Source: Nostoc sp. MS1
GTDB taxonomy: Bacteria > Cyanobacteriota > Cyanobacteriia > Cyanobacteriales > Nostocaceae
Assembly: GCF_019976755.1 (NCBI RefSeq)
Contig: NZ_AP023441.1
Span: forward strand, 186,001 to 250,000
Length of the DNA stretch: 64,000 nucleotides
Direction of reading: 5' to 3'
The position numbers were made by a program, and so were the translations under genes. Positions 46,795-54,960 of the stretch are shown in pieces. The notes below the pieces were generated by a model. It ran no database searches. It was not told the origin of the DNA and was given only the letters and a program-made list of their open reading frames with translations. Position 1 is the stretch's first letter. Each line of letters opens with the position of its first letter.

Positions 46795-47346
46795 ATGCCG
46801 AATTACCGCCGAGCCAAACTTGCTGGTGGTACTTATTTCCTCACCCAAGTAACTCATCATCGCCAACCGTGGCTCATCACCGATATCGCACGCCTTGCAC
46901 TCCGCACTGCTATCACTCATGTACGTCAAAAATATCCCTTCACCATCGACGCATTTGTGCTATTACCCGATCATTTCCATTGTATTTGGACATTACCACC
47001 CGGAGATAGTGATTTATCAACGCGACTGCGATTAATTAAAACCTTTGTCACCAAAAATTATAAAAATCAATTGGAAATTCATACAGAGATTTCCGCCTCT
47101 CGGCAAAAACGCCAAGAGCGCAATTTATGGCAGAGAAGATTTTGGGAACATTTAATCCGTGATGAGAGAGATTTTGTCATACATTGCGATTATATTCATT
47201 ACAATCCTGTGCGACATAAATTATGTCAAATTCCCCAAGATTGGCAATTTTCAACTATTCATCGATTTATTAGCCAAGGTATTTATCCGCTAAAGTGGGG
47301 AAAGAGTGAAGTTCCAGAAATGCCTAATACAATTTGGGATATATAA
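46795..47346 (+). CDS. REP-associated tyrosine transposase (RAYT, IS200-like Y1)
   Basis: 183 aa. The HUH motif is H60-F-H62 (DHFHC), and the family C-terminal block LWQRRFWEHLIRDERDF followed by DYIHYNPVRH includes candidate catalytic Tyr residues. RAYTs are single-strand transposases that act on REP palindromes, and the gene is flanked on both sides by such palindromes. It sits between the CIS effector and the CIS ATPase genes. Confidence 0.88.
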   Translation: MPNYRRAKLAGGTYFLTQVTHHRQPWLITDIARLALRTAITHVRQKYPFTIDAFVLLPDHFHCIWTLPPGDSDLSTRLRLIKTFVTKNYKNQLEIHTEISASRQKRQERNLWQRRFWEHLIRDERDFVIHCDYIHYNPVRHKLCQIPQDWQFSTIHRFISQGIYPLKWGKSEVPEMPNTIWDI

Positions 47347-47350
47347 TAGG

Positions 47351-47382
47351 CGGTGCGTTACGCTGTCGCTAACGCACCCTAC
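47351..47382. repeat. REP-like half palindrome after RAYT
   Basis: CGGTGCGTTACGCTGTCGCTAACGCACCCTAC element, 5 bases after the RAYT stop codon; only the right-hand half of the full element is present. Confidence 0.7.
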
Positions 47383-47484
47383 ATATATTTGCGTAGGTGG
47401 ATGGATAATTTTTTGGCAGTATTCTTGTAGGTGGCGCTATTCTCCGGCTTTAGCATCCAGAGCAATTAGGCGATCGCCTACTCT

Positions 47485-47540
47485 TGTAGGGTGCGTTAAT
47501 GAAATGTAACGCACCATTTGTATATGCCGGTGCGTTATGC
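47485..47540. repeat. REP-like palindrome, downstream copy
   Basis: TGTAGGGTGCGTTAATG arm with a shortened and diverged right arm (GGTGCGTTATGC). Confidence 0.6.
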
Positions 47541-47581
47541 TGGTGATTCGTTTTTTCACAAGCGCGATCGCCTTCTTATTG

Positions 47582-47917
47582 TTAAGCCACTCCATATCCC
47601 GTATATTCTCGCATTTGGGGAGCTTGAAATCCTAGAATAATATCATCATTTGGAACACCTTGCTCAACAAGTTCAACAGCTACTCTCATTTCCGTCATAT
47701 TCTGCTCAATCCAAATTTTTCCCTCTTTAATATCTAAATGTAAAACACAACCATAAACTCGCCGATGACCATCCCATCCCACATTCATCACCATGTAATG
47801 GTCTTGTTTTGTATCAAAAACTGTATAACAATCAATTTGACCATTTGCGATGGGGATAGCAGCGTAAGCCGTTAACAACGACTGAATTATATAGCGGTAA
47901 GACTCTAGGGTATCCAT
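47582..47917 (-). CDS. xisI: XisI protein (fdxN-element excision controlling factor type)
   Basis: 111 aa, XisI family. It begins MDTLESYRYIIQSLLTAYAAIP and has the conserved YTVFDTKQDHYMVMNVGWDGHRRVYGCVLHLDI and KIWIEQNMTEMRVAVELVEQGVPNDDIILGF blocks. XisH and XisI were found as accessories to DNA excision in Anabaena heterocysts and now look like a widespread paired system, perhaps toxin-antitoxin-like. Its start overlaps the end of xisH by 13 bases, so the two are translated together. Confidence 0.92.
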   Translation of the reverse strand: MDTLESYRYIIQSLLTAYAAIPIANGQIDCYTVFDTKQDHYMVMNVGWDGHRRVYGCVLHLDIKEGKIWIEQNMTEMRVAVELVEQGVPNDDIILGFQAPQMREYTGYGVA

Positions 47918-48321
47918 TGTAAAATTACCTCTTGAATTGGGTCATAAACAATTTGTTTAATCTGATATCTCTCTAGAGAAATTTGGGCAAATTCCCGCTT
48001 AAAAAAAGATTCATAAACACCTATAGGCACTGCCAAATAGAGAATCCGACTTGGATCGCTGATTTCTAAAGCCAGCCGATAATTTAAAAATTGTCCTAAC
48101 GCGGCATGGTAATCTGTTAAGGGTGAATCACTTAAAAAAGTTTTAATCTCAACTGCAATTTTTTCTTCACCTCTCTGAGCTGCTAACAGTTTTTCCGCAC
48201 CTAAATCGATTTCAAACTTAGTTCCACCAACTTCCAATCGCAGAGGATCGTCAGTTATCTTCCACTGCTCCTTTTCCAAAGCAATTCTCACCACAGCATG
48301 AAATTTATCCTTAGCTGCCAT
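47905..48321 (-). CDS. xisH: XisH protein (PD-(D/E)XK-like fold)
   Basis: 138 aa, upstream partner of xisI. The motif FEIDLGAEKLLAAQRGEEKIAVEIKTF gives Asp, then Glu-x-Lys, as in PD-(D/E)XK nucleases; the family ends with EFAQISLERYQIKQIVYDPIQEVILQWIP. Paired xisHI genes are abundant in cyanobacteria. Nothing ties this pair to a nearby excisable element. Confidence 0.92.
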   Translation of the reverse strand: MAAKDKFHAVVRIALEKEQWKITDDPLRLEVGGTKFEIDLGAEKLLAAQRGEEKIAVEIKTFLSDSPLTDYHAALGQFLNYRLALEISDPSRILYLAVPIGVYESFFKREFAQISLERYQIKQIVYDPIQEVILQWIP

Positions 48322-48668
48322 CGTTAACGTTTTCTGCTTTTATTTAACATTTTAGTATAAGCATTCCTTGATGAGCCTCTGGAAATGCGATCGCGGCTCT
48401 TGTAGGGTGGGTAAAAGCAGATAATTCCCAATGAAATTGTCAAATTGCCAGAACTTGCCCACCCTACCATCTAGAGCCAGTGCTTGTAGTGGGATCGCCT
48501 CCGGCGGGCGTTTACGCCATCGCGGTTCTTGTGGGCTGCGTTAACTTATGGTACAGCACCATCTGTATCTTAATTTCCAGTGCGATCGCTCTTATAGTCA
48601 ATGGAGCGGCAGCAACCACACATGAGGTATAGCGGAATCTGTAGCTAGTTCATTATTTAATTCTTAAT
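48322..48668. other. Intergenic region with REP fragments
   Basis: Holds a TAGGGTGGG...CCCACCCTA palindrome at 48401-48467, a decayed REP copy near 48528-48560 and several HIP1 sites. No gene seen. Confidence 0.6.
48401..48467. repeat. REP-like palindrome variant
   Basis: TGTAGGGTGGGTAAAAG and its partner CTTGCCCACCCTAC. Related in the TGTAGGGTG core to the RAYT-flanking elements but with a different stem. Confidence 0.6.
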
Positions 48669-49163
48669 CTAACTTTTTATTGATGTGGTATCAGAGGTAG
48701 ATATCTGTTTTGGTTGGATTGCGGAAGATGTTTTGGAGAAAGGATTATCCCAGCCTAAATATTTCTTAATGAATGATGCTGCCCAATCGTATATCCGAGC
48801 CAGAGGCCATAAGAAAACATGGAACACGGCAGATAAAGTCTGCTCGATAGTTGGTTGCTCAACCTCTAGTTTATTACGAAAAATCCGACCCATTTGAAAA
48901 ACCAGACCCGAAGTCCAAATCATCAGAGCAGTAAATAATTGGCATAAAAAGAAGATAACTCCGAAAGCTTGCTTGAACAAATCCCAACTTTTACCAGCCG
49001 CCTTTTGATAAATTTCTACAGTCTTCTGATCGGAGAAATCCACCCATAACTGTATAGCCTGTTGAATAGGATTCTGCTGGATTATTTGAGATTCATCCGG
49101 TTTGTAGATAACTGGAAGGTTTCTAATGGATTCCTGACTTGATTGAGCTACTGTTTCTTGCAT
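48669..49163 (-). CDS. Membrane-associated protein of unknown function in the CIS locus
   Basis: 164 aa. A polar N-terminus, then a hydrophobic helix about residues 65-92 (FGVIFFLCQLFTALMIWTSGLVFQMG) and a second moderately hydrophobic stretch about 112-132 (SAVFHVFLWPLARIYDWAASF). The C-terminus is polar. It lies between xisHI and the CIS ATPase gene on the same strand as the ATPase, so it may be a second membrane component of the system, but this is guilt by location. Family not recognised. Confidence 0.55.
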   Translation of the reverse strand: MQETVAQSSQESIRNLPVIYKPDESQIIQQNPIQQAIQLWVDFSDQKTVEIYQKAAGKSWDLFKQAFGVIFFLCQLFTALMIWTSGLVFQMGRIFRNKLEVEQPTIEQTLSAVFHVFLWPLARIYDWAASFIKKYLGWDNPFSKTSSAIQPKQISTSDTTSIKS

Positions 49164-49678
49164 AAATTTTAGTCAGTCTCTGGGTTACATATCACTACAA
49201 TTCATCAATAATTAAATATATTTATAACTCTTTATACAAACTATTGTGAGATTGTTCGGTGCTTCAGGTAGATATGGTCTATAGCAAAGAAAGGTCTTTA
49301 CTAGCTTTTAGAGGTTATTTATAAAGTAAAAATAAAATTCTTGTAGGGTGTGTTAGGCGCAGACTTTGACTATAGGTTCTTATGAAAAATCTGATAGAAG
49401 CGCCTCAACACCGTTAGATCAGATGTTGCGTTAGGCTGAAGCCATGACGCACCCTACTTAAGATTTACTTTATAAATAGTCTCTTACATATAAACTCAGA
49501 TATTTCTTACATTCATAGTATAATTTATTATGAAACTGTGCTATTTAAACGAAAATTGATACATTAATTAAAAATTTGATGTCATTGACGTTTTTGGCAA
49601 TTAATTTGTCAAGTTTTAAGTGCATCTTATTCTTTGGAAGTCCCTTGTAAGAAATACGGATACCCCATACCCGATGTC
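49164..49678. other. Intergenic region with a REP-bounded segment
   Basis: About 515 bases between two minus-strand genes. A TGTAGGGTGTG arm at 49342 and a GCACCCTAC arm ending at 49457 enclose a longer middle than the standard element. The rest is AT-rich with no gene. Confidence 0.6.
49342..49457. repeat. REP-like palindrome, long variant
   Basis: TGTAGGGTGTGTTAGGCG and GACGCACCCTAC arms around about 85 bases. Same family as the others, with an enlarged centre. Confidence 0.65.
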
Positions 49679-51025
49679 CTACATCATCTTTCCCGCTTTA
49701 CCAAATTCTCGCTTGATGGCATAGAGTAAATCTTCTTGATGAATAAGTGTATCACCTTGTTTTAGTGCTTGCAGGCAGCAGTACTGTACTATATTCATAA
49801 TGTCGGAACCTGTGAGTTCATAGGTTGTGGAAAGTTGACCAAGGTCTATGGAATCGGCTAGCTTTAATTGTGATGGAAAGGCCATTTGCCACAGTTGCAA
49901 ACGTTCTTTGGGACTGGGTATGGGGAACTGAATAATCGATTGAAATCTGCGGATGAAGGCCTCATCGATATTACTTTTGAAGTTGGAAGATAGTATCACC
50001 AAACCATCGTAGTTTTCTACCCTCTGTAGTAGGTAGCTCACTTCCTGATTAGCGTATTTATCATGGGCATCACGGACATTGGTACGCTTACCAAACAGAG
50101 CGTCAGCTTCATCAAAAAAGAGAATCCAATCTTTACTTTCGGCTCTAGCAAAGAGATTGGCGAGGTTCTTTTCTGTTTCGCCAATAAATTTGGATACCAT
50201 CATTGAGATATCTACTTTATAAACATCTTTACCTGTATACTTGCCTAAAAGACTTGCTGTGAGCGTCTTACCCGTACCTGGAGGCCCATAAAATAAAGCG
50301 CGATAACCTAATTTGAGTTTCCTTTTCATCCCCCATTCATAGAGAATGGTGGGGCCATGAATAATCCAGGCTTCTAAATCGTGAATTTGTTGTAAGGTTT
50401 GGGCATTGAGAACCAAGTCTTCCCACTCCATGTCTGTGGTAATGCGCTGGGCGGGAAAACGCATACTAAAATGGGGACGAGAAAAGTGTCCTTGAATGAA
50501 TAGGTCGATGTAATCTTGAGTGATGACGAGTTTGCCACTCATCAATGGTTCGCCTTCTGGTGGTGTATCGAGGTAGAGTACACCTTCACGGGCAAATGGA
50601 TGATCTTCGCTGAAAATTTGTTGTAGGTAGAGGCGATCGCTAAACTCGCTACCCCCTAAAATAAACAATACCGTTTCACCCGTTGGCAGAAAACCTCGAT
50701 GGGATTTACCTCGCCAGCCGCCAATTTGCGGATAGTCTCCCGCTTGGGGTAACTGTGCGGCGATCGCTCGATCAAAAAAGTCAGGTTGTAAGTGGGGAGC
50801 CAAGGCTATCAATAAAGTTAGTTGGGCGGCAATATCTAATTGATAATGGCGAATAAAGCTGGTGAGAGGCGTTTCTGCTGTTAACCATTGGGCTGGTGGA
50901 CTCGGCATCATTGCCACCGTTTCTGCTTCGCGATCGCCGAAGTCAGAGTCCAAGCGCCACTGAATCACTTGAGCTAGGTAATTTAGTGCTGTTTGTAAAG
51001 TTTGGATTACAAGTAAACGTGTCAT
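49679..51025 (-). CDS. AAA+ ATPase of the contractile injection system (Pvc15-like)
   Basis: 448 aa. Walker A GPPGTGKT at 247-254, Walker B ILFFDEADALFG near 301-312, arginine-finger region FIRRFQ and sensor-type LSSNFKSNID. The N-terminal ~230 residues are the eCIS-specific helper domain (GGWRGKSHRGFLPTGETVLFILGG). This family assists assembly or disassembly of injection particles. It is on the opposite strand and more than 3 kb from the end of the main operon, separated by RAYT, xisHI and a membrane protein. Confidence 0.9.
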   Translation of the reverse strand: MTRLLVIQTLQTALNYLAQVIQWRLDSDFGDREAETVAMMPSPPAQWLTAETPLTSFIRHYQLDIAAQLTLLIALAPHLQPDFFDRAIAAQLPQAGDYPQIGGWRGKSHRGFLPTGETVLFILGGSEFSDRLYLQQIFSEDHPFAREGVLYLDTPPEGEPLMSGKLVITQDYIDLFIQGHFSRPHFSMRFPAQRITTDMEWEDLVLNAQTLQQIHDLEAWIIHGPTILYEWGMKRKLKLGYRALFYGPPGTGKTLTASLLGKYTGKDVYKVDISMMVSKFIGETEKNLANLFARAESKDWILFFDEADALFGKRTNVRDAHDKYANQEVSYLLQRVENYDGLVILSSNFKSNIDEAFIRRFQSIIQFPIPSPKERLQLWQMAFPSQLKLADSIDLGQLSTTYELTGSDIMNIVQYCCLQALKQGDTLIHQEDLLYAIKREFGKAGKMM

Positions 51026-51282
51026 GTGTGCAGTTTAGAGGATCTGATCGACAATCGATGAGGCACAGAGTCGGCGGCAAAGGGAGCAACGTGATTTGGT
51101 GATTTTGCCCAAAAAACAAGCGATCGCCTAAATACCCTAAATACAAGTTTACGTATTGGTTATTACAATTTAACTTAACATCAATCAACCCTAACCTACT
51201 TCTTCAACAAGAGGATGATGAAAGTACTAATAATTACATTCATAAGTAAACAAAGTTACTAAAATCATCAAAACTTTAAAGC

Positions 51283-51468
51283 ATGGTTAATTCACTCAAA
51301 CCTTTGGCAAATCAAGTTGTTGTCATTACTGGAGCTTCTAGTGGTATTGGTTTAGTCACCGCCAGAATGGCTGCAAAACGCGGGGCAAAACTGGTTCTTG
51401 CCGCTCGTAATCAGGAAGTACTACATCAACTGCGATCGCCAGGGTGCAAGGCTCATTTTGTCATATGA
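51283..51468 (+). pseudogene. Truncated short-chain dehydrogenase relic
   Basis: 61 aa: a typical SDR start with TGASSGIG cofactor motif and RNQEVLHQL, then a jump to GCKAHFVI and a stop, where an intact SDR would continue for ~200 residues. A GCGATCGC site lies exactly at the jump, suggesting a deletion there. The tail would read on as DADV in another frame. Remnant of a second SDR; an intact one lies at 53526-54383. Confidence 0.75.
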
Positions 51469-51499
51469 TGCGGATGTGATGAATTAAGGAGTCTGTTAA

Positions 51500-51898
51500 T
51501 TGCTACAAGATGCTGCTTTGTTACCTGTGCTGGCGATCGCAGTTGGTGCAGTTCCCGGTGCTTTAAGCCGCTATTATTTGACTGAATTTTGCAAAAGAGT
51601 CATAGGTACAAACTTTCCTTATGGCACTTTTATCATCAATTTCACTGGCTGTTTACTCATGGGCTTTTGCTTCACCTTATTTAAGGCGATTCAAGGATTT
51701 CCATCGGAGATAGATTTGCTTGTCAGAACAGGGTTTTTAGGTTCTTATACAACCTTTTCTACCTACGGATACGATACATTGATCCTGTGGCGCAATGGTA
51801 AACAATTAGCCACGGTTTTTTATTGGGCATGTAGTGCAGTTTTAGGAGTAGTTGGTATTATATTTGGTCGTTATTTAGCAAAGCTAATTGTCGGGTGA
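51500..51898 (+). CDS. crcB: Fluoride channel CrcB/Fluc, copy 1
   Basis: 132 aa, four membrane helices. A TTG start at 51500 is chosen because an AAGGAG site lies 8 bases upstream and no ATG is near. Fluc signatures: GALSRYYL, NFTGCLLMGF, GFLGSYTTFSTYGYDT. Fluc proteins export F- as dual-topology dimers; tandem copies can pair as heterodimers. No fluoride riboswitch recognised upstream. Confidence 0.9.
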   Translation: MLQDAALLPVLAIAVGAVPGALSRYYLTEFCKRVIGTNFPYGTFIINFTGCLLMGFCFTLFKAIQGFPSEIDLLVRTGFLGSYTTFSTYGYDTLILWRNGKQLATVFYWACSAVLGVVGIIFGRYLAKLIVG

Positions 51899-51965
51899 TA
51901 AACTTGAATCAAAGAAAAATCACCATTTATATTTGATGACTCATATCATGTTTGTTTGAATACCT

Positions 51966-52118
51966 ATAATATGTTTGTTTTGGTAATTGGTAATTGTTTT
52001 TCCCATTACCCTCCGGGTTCGCCAGTTCCCTACGGTGGGAAACCCGCCTACAGGACTGGACTCACCTATTCGCTATTACCGATTACCAAAAAAGCGACCA
52101 TAATATAAGTAATTAGCC
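51966..52118. repeat. MITE-like palindromic element (copy B) with an inner hairpin
   Basis: The left end (CTATAATATGTTTG, TTGGTAATTGGTAATT) is roughly the inverse of the right end (GCTATTACCGATTACCA, CATAATATAAGTAATTAG), giving terminal inverted repeats of about 35 bases. The centre (52014-52045) holds a nested hairpin, CGGGTTCGCCAGTTCCC paired with GGGAAACCCG. It sits between the two crcB genes. Confidence 0.5.
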
Positions 52119-52153
52119 GAACTTAATATTAACTACTAAAACTACATCTGATA

Positions 52154-52555
52154 ATGTCAAATATTTTTATTCGCACTGTGATGGCGATCGCTTTAGGTGC
52201 TATTCCGGGTGCTTTAGGACGCTATTTTATCACTGAATTTACCAAAACGATGATTGGCAAAGAGTTTTCTTATTATGGTACATTTTTTATTAATATAACT
52301 GGCTGTTTTATTATTGCTGTGTTCTACACTCTCAACGAGCAAAAGTTTACCAGCCTTTCACCGGAAATTCGGTTAGCGATCGCCACGGGTTTTTGTGGTG
52401 CTTATACTACTTTTTCTACATATGGATTGGAAACGTTTACTCAAATAGATGAAGGAAATATCACAGGTGCTTTCATCTATTGGTTAGGTAGTATGATATT
52501 TGGGATGCTGGCTGTGCAATTGGGTGTGACTTTAGGCAAGCTTCGCGGACAATGA
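52154..52555 (+). CDS. crcB: Fluoride channel CrcB/Fluc, copy 2
   Basis: 133 aa. Same signatures as copy 1 (GALGRYFI, NITGCFIIAV, GFCGAYTTFSTYGLET). The two copies differ in length of connecting loops and in residue charge balance, as in paired Fluc subunits. 255 bases downstream of copy 1, with a MITE-like element in between. Confidence 0.9.
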   Translation: MSNIFIRTVMAIALGAIPGALGRYFITEFTKTMIGKEFSYYGTFFINITGCFIIAVFYTLNEQKFTSLSPEIRLAIATGFCGAYTTFSTYGLETFTQIDEGNITGAFIYWLGSMIFGMLAVQLGVTLGKLRGQ

Positions 52556-52578
52556 ATATAGTCATAGATATTCCACAA

Positions 52579-52983
52579 CTACCAATTACAGGAAGCAACC
52601 AAATTAGCTACTATTTCTACTAACTCATCTGGATCAACTGGTTTAGCTACATGAGTCTGAAAACCAGATTCCAAAGCGTAAACACAACTTTCACGATCGC
52701 CATAGGCTGTTAAGGCGATCGCGGGAACTCGTCCGCCACTATCTGATTTTAGCGCCCGTATTTTGCGAATTAAGGTATAGCCATCTTCCCCAGGCATACC
52801 TATATCACTGATTAAAATATCGGGTTGTAATTCTGGTAGCACTTTTAAAGCTGCTGCTGCTGATGAGACTGGTACAACAGTCGCTCCATCTTCTTCTAAT
52901 ACCATCGTAAAATAAAGGCGGCTATCATCATCATCCTCAACAACGAGAATACTTAAGCCAGCAAGCGGGAGAGGAGACTGCAT
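52579..52983 (-). CDS. Single-domain response regulator
   Basis: 134 aa, CheY-like receiver only. Acidic pair Asp17/Asp18 in VVEDDDD, phospho-acceptor Asp60 in LISDIGMPGEDGY, Thr in ALTAYG and Lys in AKPVDP. No output domain, so it passes phosphate on or binds a partner. No histidine kinase is adjacent. Confidence 0.9.
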   Translation of the reverse strand: MQSPLPLAGLSILVVEDDDDSRLYFTMVLEEDGATVVPVSSAAAALKVLPELQPDILISDIGMPGEDGYTLIRKIRALKSDSGGRVPAIALTAYGDRESCVYALESGFQTHVAKPVDPDELVEIVANLVASCNW

Positions 52984-53264
52984 AACAAATAATATTTTAT
53001 TTGTGTTTTGGGAATAGTTACGTAAATGTTGAATACCGATAAAATTTAATTTTGCTCTAGCTATGATGGCGTTCTTACTCTCGATAAGTTGGGTAATTTC
53101 TCAAAATTAATTCAAAACCTTTAAATCCTCAAGAGAGTAAAAACTTATCAAGCCCCAACTAATCCACTAACTTTAATATACCTTTTTTAGTAGCCCACTA
53201 GCTAGATGTAATTTCTGACGCTTGGAGTCAACTTAGTAATAAGTGAGTTTCAATTAAAAGATTT

Positions 53265-53435
53265 ATGAAAACTGAAAATCTGCCTACTTCCCAAAATACT
53301 GAATCCTCCACTCAGAACAAAAGTAAAGAGGAACTGAATCAAGAAACTGCTACCGAATTTGGTCTAGGTATAGCTTTGGGAGTAATCACAATTTTTCTGG
53401 TTGCAGCAACTGCTTACTTTGGACTGATCAGCTAA
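53265..53435 (+). CDS. Small single-pass membrane protein
   Basis: 56 aa. A polar, Ser/Thr/Asn-rich N-terminus (MKTENLPTSQNTESS) is followed by one membrane helix (GLGIALGVITIFLVAATAYFGLI). Shape resembles small cyanobacterial photosystem-associated or HliP-like proteins only in length. The ribosome-binding site is weak. A hairpin follows at 53447-53504. Confidence 0.5.
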   Translation: MKTENLPTSQNTESSTQNKSKEELNQETATEFGLGIALGVITIFLVAATAYFGLIS

Positions 53436-53446
53436 CTAAATATAGG

Positions 53447-53504
53447 CAGAGGGTGAGACTAACTAAAGTTTAACAATACTTGCTAAACCTGAACTCGCCC
53501 TCTG
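53447..53504. terminator. Inverted repeat between convergent genes
   Basis: CAGAGGGTGAG (53447-53457) pairs with CTCGCCCTCTG (53494-53504), one G-U pair, 36-base loop, followed by TTCTTT. It lies between the 3' ends at 53435 and 53526. Confidence 0.5.
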
Positions 53505-53525
53505 TTCTTTAATTTAAAATTGCTA

Positions 53526-54383
53526 TTACCCACCAATGGGAGCGACTACTGCGTCCTCATAGGCTGTATTAATTCCGACTTCTTTCCAGTCTTCAAACTC
53601 TTGGCGTTCCGCAGTCCGCTTCTGTTCCCACAAACCGTAAGCATCTGCACCAAGCATCAAGCGTAGTGGAGGATTCTTTGATTCAACAGCTTGAATCATT
53701 GCCAGTGCAGCCTTTTTCGGGTCGCCTGGTTGTTTCCCATTATTGCCATAGAGGTATTCTCTAATCGGATCGACTACTGGTTTGTAATCATCAATTTCCG
53801 TTTGCGGCTGCATATTCGCATCTCCGGCAAAGTTGGTACGAAAAGCTCCTGGTTCAACAATTGTGACATTGATTCCCAATGGTTTGACTTCATCACGCAA
53901 GCCTTCAGCAAAGCCTTCGATCGCAAATTTTGTTGAGCAGTAGAGCGCAAATCCACCCATTGAAGCTAAACCACCAATAGAAGTAATATTGACAATGTGA
54001 CCGGATTTTTGGCGGCGCATCAGAGGTAATACTGCGCGTGTCATTTCAATTACACCAAAGCAATTGACTTCAAACTGTTTTCTAATTTGCTCAGAGGAAA
54101 ATCCTTCAATTGCACCTAAAGAACCTTGCCCAGCATTGTTAACTAAAACATCAATCCGGCCAAAGCGTTCAATAGCAGCTTGTACAGCCGCTTCTCGCTC
54201 TTCGGCATTAGTTACATCAAGACGAAATGCGATCGCATTTTCTGGATTTGCTTGCGCTAATTGAGCCACCTGTTCGGGTTTTCGTGCTGTCAACACCACC
54301 TTGTCGCCATGATCTAAAACCGCTTCCGCTAAGGCGCGGCCAAATCCGGTTGATGTTCCGGTAATTAGATAAACTTTGTTCAT
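53526..54383 (-). CDS. Short-chain dehydrogenase/reductase (SDR)
   Basis: 285 aa. NAD(P)-binding TGTSTGFG at 8-15, structural NNAG, catalytic Ser in NITSIGG and Tyr-x3-Lys in YCSTK, PG motif in VEPGAFRT. The length and sequence match the classical SDR subfamily of uncharacterised oxidoreductases. Substrate unknown. Confidence 0.92.
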   Translation of the reverse strand: MNKVYLITGTSTGFGRALAEAVLDHGDKVVLTARKPEQVAQLAQANPENAIAFRLDVTNAEEREAAVQAAIERFGRIDVLVNNAGQGSLGAIEGFSSEQIRKQFEVNCFGVIEMTRAVLPLMRRQKSGHIVNITSIGGLASMGGFALYCSTKFAIEGFAEGLRDEVKPLGINVTIVEPGAFRTNFAGDANMQPQTEIDDYKPVVDPIREYLYGNNGKQPGDPKKAALAMIQAVESKNPPLRLMLGADAYGLWEQKRTAERQEFEDWKEVGINTAYEDAVVAPIGG

Positions 54384-54517
54384 AGGTTTGGAGGAATTGT
54401 GGCTTTGCCGTCAATATGAATACTGGTATTGTCAAGTTAAGCTGATTGAATATCAAGCTGTCAGAGTCTACCTTTTGGTATATATTTTCGGCTTGATAAC
54501 CAACCCATGAATCAGAT

Positions 54518-54545
54518 GTAGGGACGCACATCTGTACATCCCTAC
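54518..54545. terminator. Palindrome downstream of the hemerythrin gene
   Basis: TGTAGGGACG and its near inverse TACATCCCTAC fold into a hairpin. On the minus strand it follows the 3' end of the hemerythrin-like gene (54586) by about 40 bases. Related to the AGTAGGGACG palindrome at 13555. Confidence 0.4.
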
Positions 54546-54585
54546 TAAAAATTTTATAAAATTCTATGACGAGTAAACATCGGGA

Positions 54586-54960
54586 CTATTGTGCTAATGC
54601 AGCTTCGATATCTGGCTCTAATTTAGCTTTAGTTTTTTGAAATTCTTCGCCTAATGCAGTTAGCTGTTCTTCGCTAATACACTCACGTACTGCATCAAAA
54701 ATTTCGCTTTCTTCTTCTTCGTGATGCTGAACTGCTTCTTTTAACTCACTGATTTTTTCTATAAATTCAGGATTATTTGGTTGGATTGCTTTAATTTCTT
54801 CTAGAAGCACAGAGACATCTTCGTGTTCTTCTTCTGCTTCCTCAATGTATTCTTGAGTTTCTTCATACTCCCGCAAAGCAGGGTAAAAAACTACTTCTTC
54901 AGTTCTAGCGTGTAAGTTAAGTGCTTTATAAATCTCTTGGAATAGATTTCCACATCTCAC
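54586..54960 (-). CDS. Hemerythrin HHE-domain protein, N-terminally shortened
   Basis: 124 aa with GTG start overlapping the stop of the upstream glycosyltransferase gene. Iron-binding His/Glu remain in LNLHARTEEVVFYPA, EEHEDV and VQHHEEEESEIF. The first helix with its DH ligand, present in complete family members of ~150-160 residues, is missing, so one iron ligand is gone. The truncation coincides with the repeat inserted at 54972-55016. It may be a defective remnant or a shortened variant. Confidence 0.7.
   Translation of the reverse strand: MRCGNLFQEIYKALNLHARTEEVVFYPALREYEETQEYIEEAEEEHEDVSVLLEEIKAIQPNNPEFIEKISELKEAVQHHEEEESEIFDAVRECISEEQLTALGEEFQKTKAKLEPDIEAALAQ

Noticed and set aside
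46500..47540. A CRISPR-like array (repeated palindromes with spacers)
   Set aside because: Copies vary in length and orientation, spacing is irregular and the arms are REP-type; no cas genes are present.
51189..51499. Fluoride riboswitch ahead of crcB
   Set aside because: A GAGGATGATGA stretch superficially resembles part of the motif, but the required paired elements are absent.
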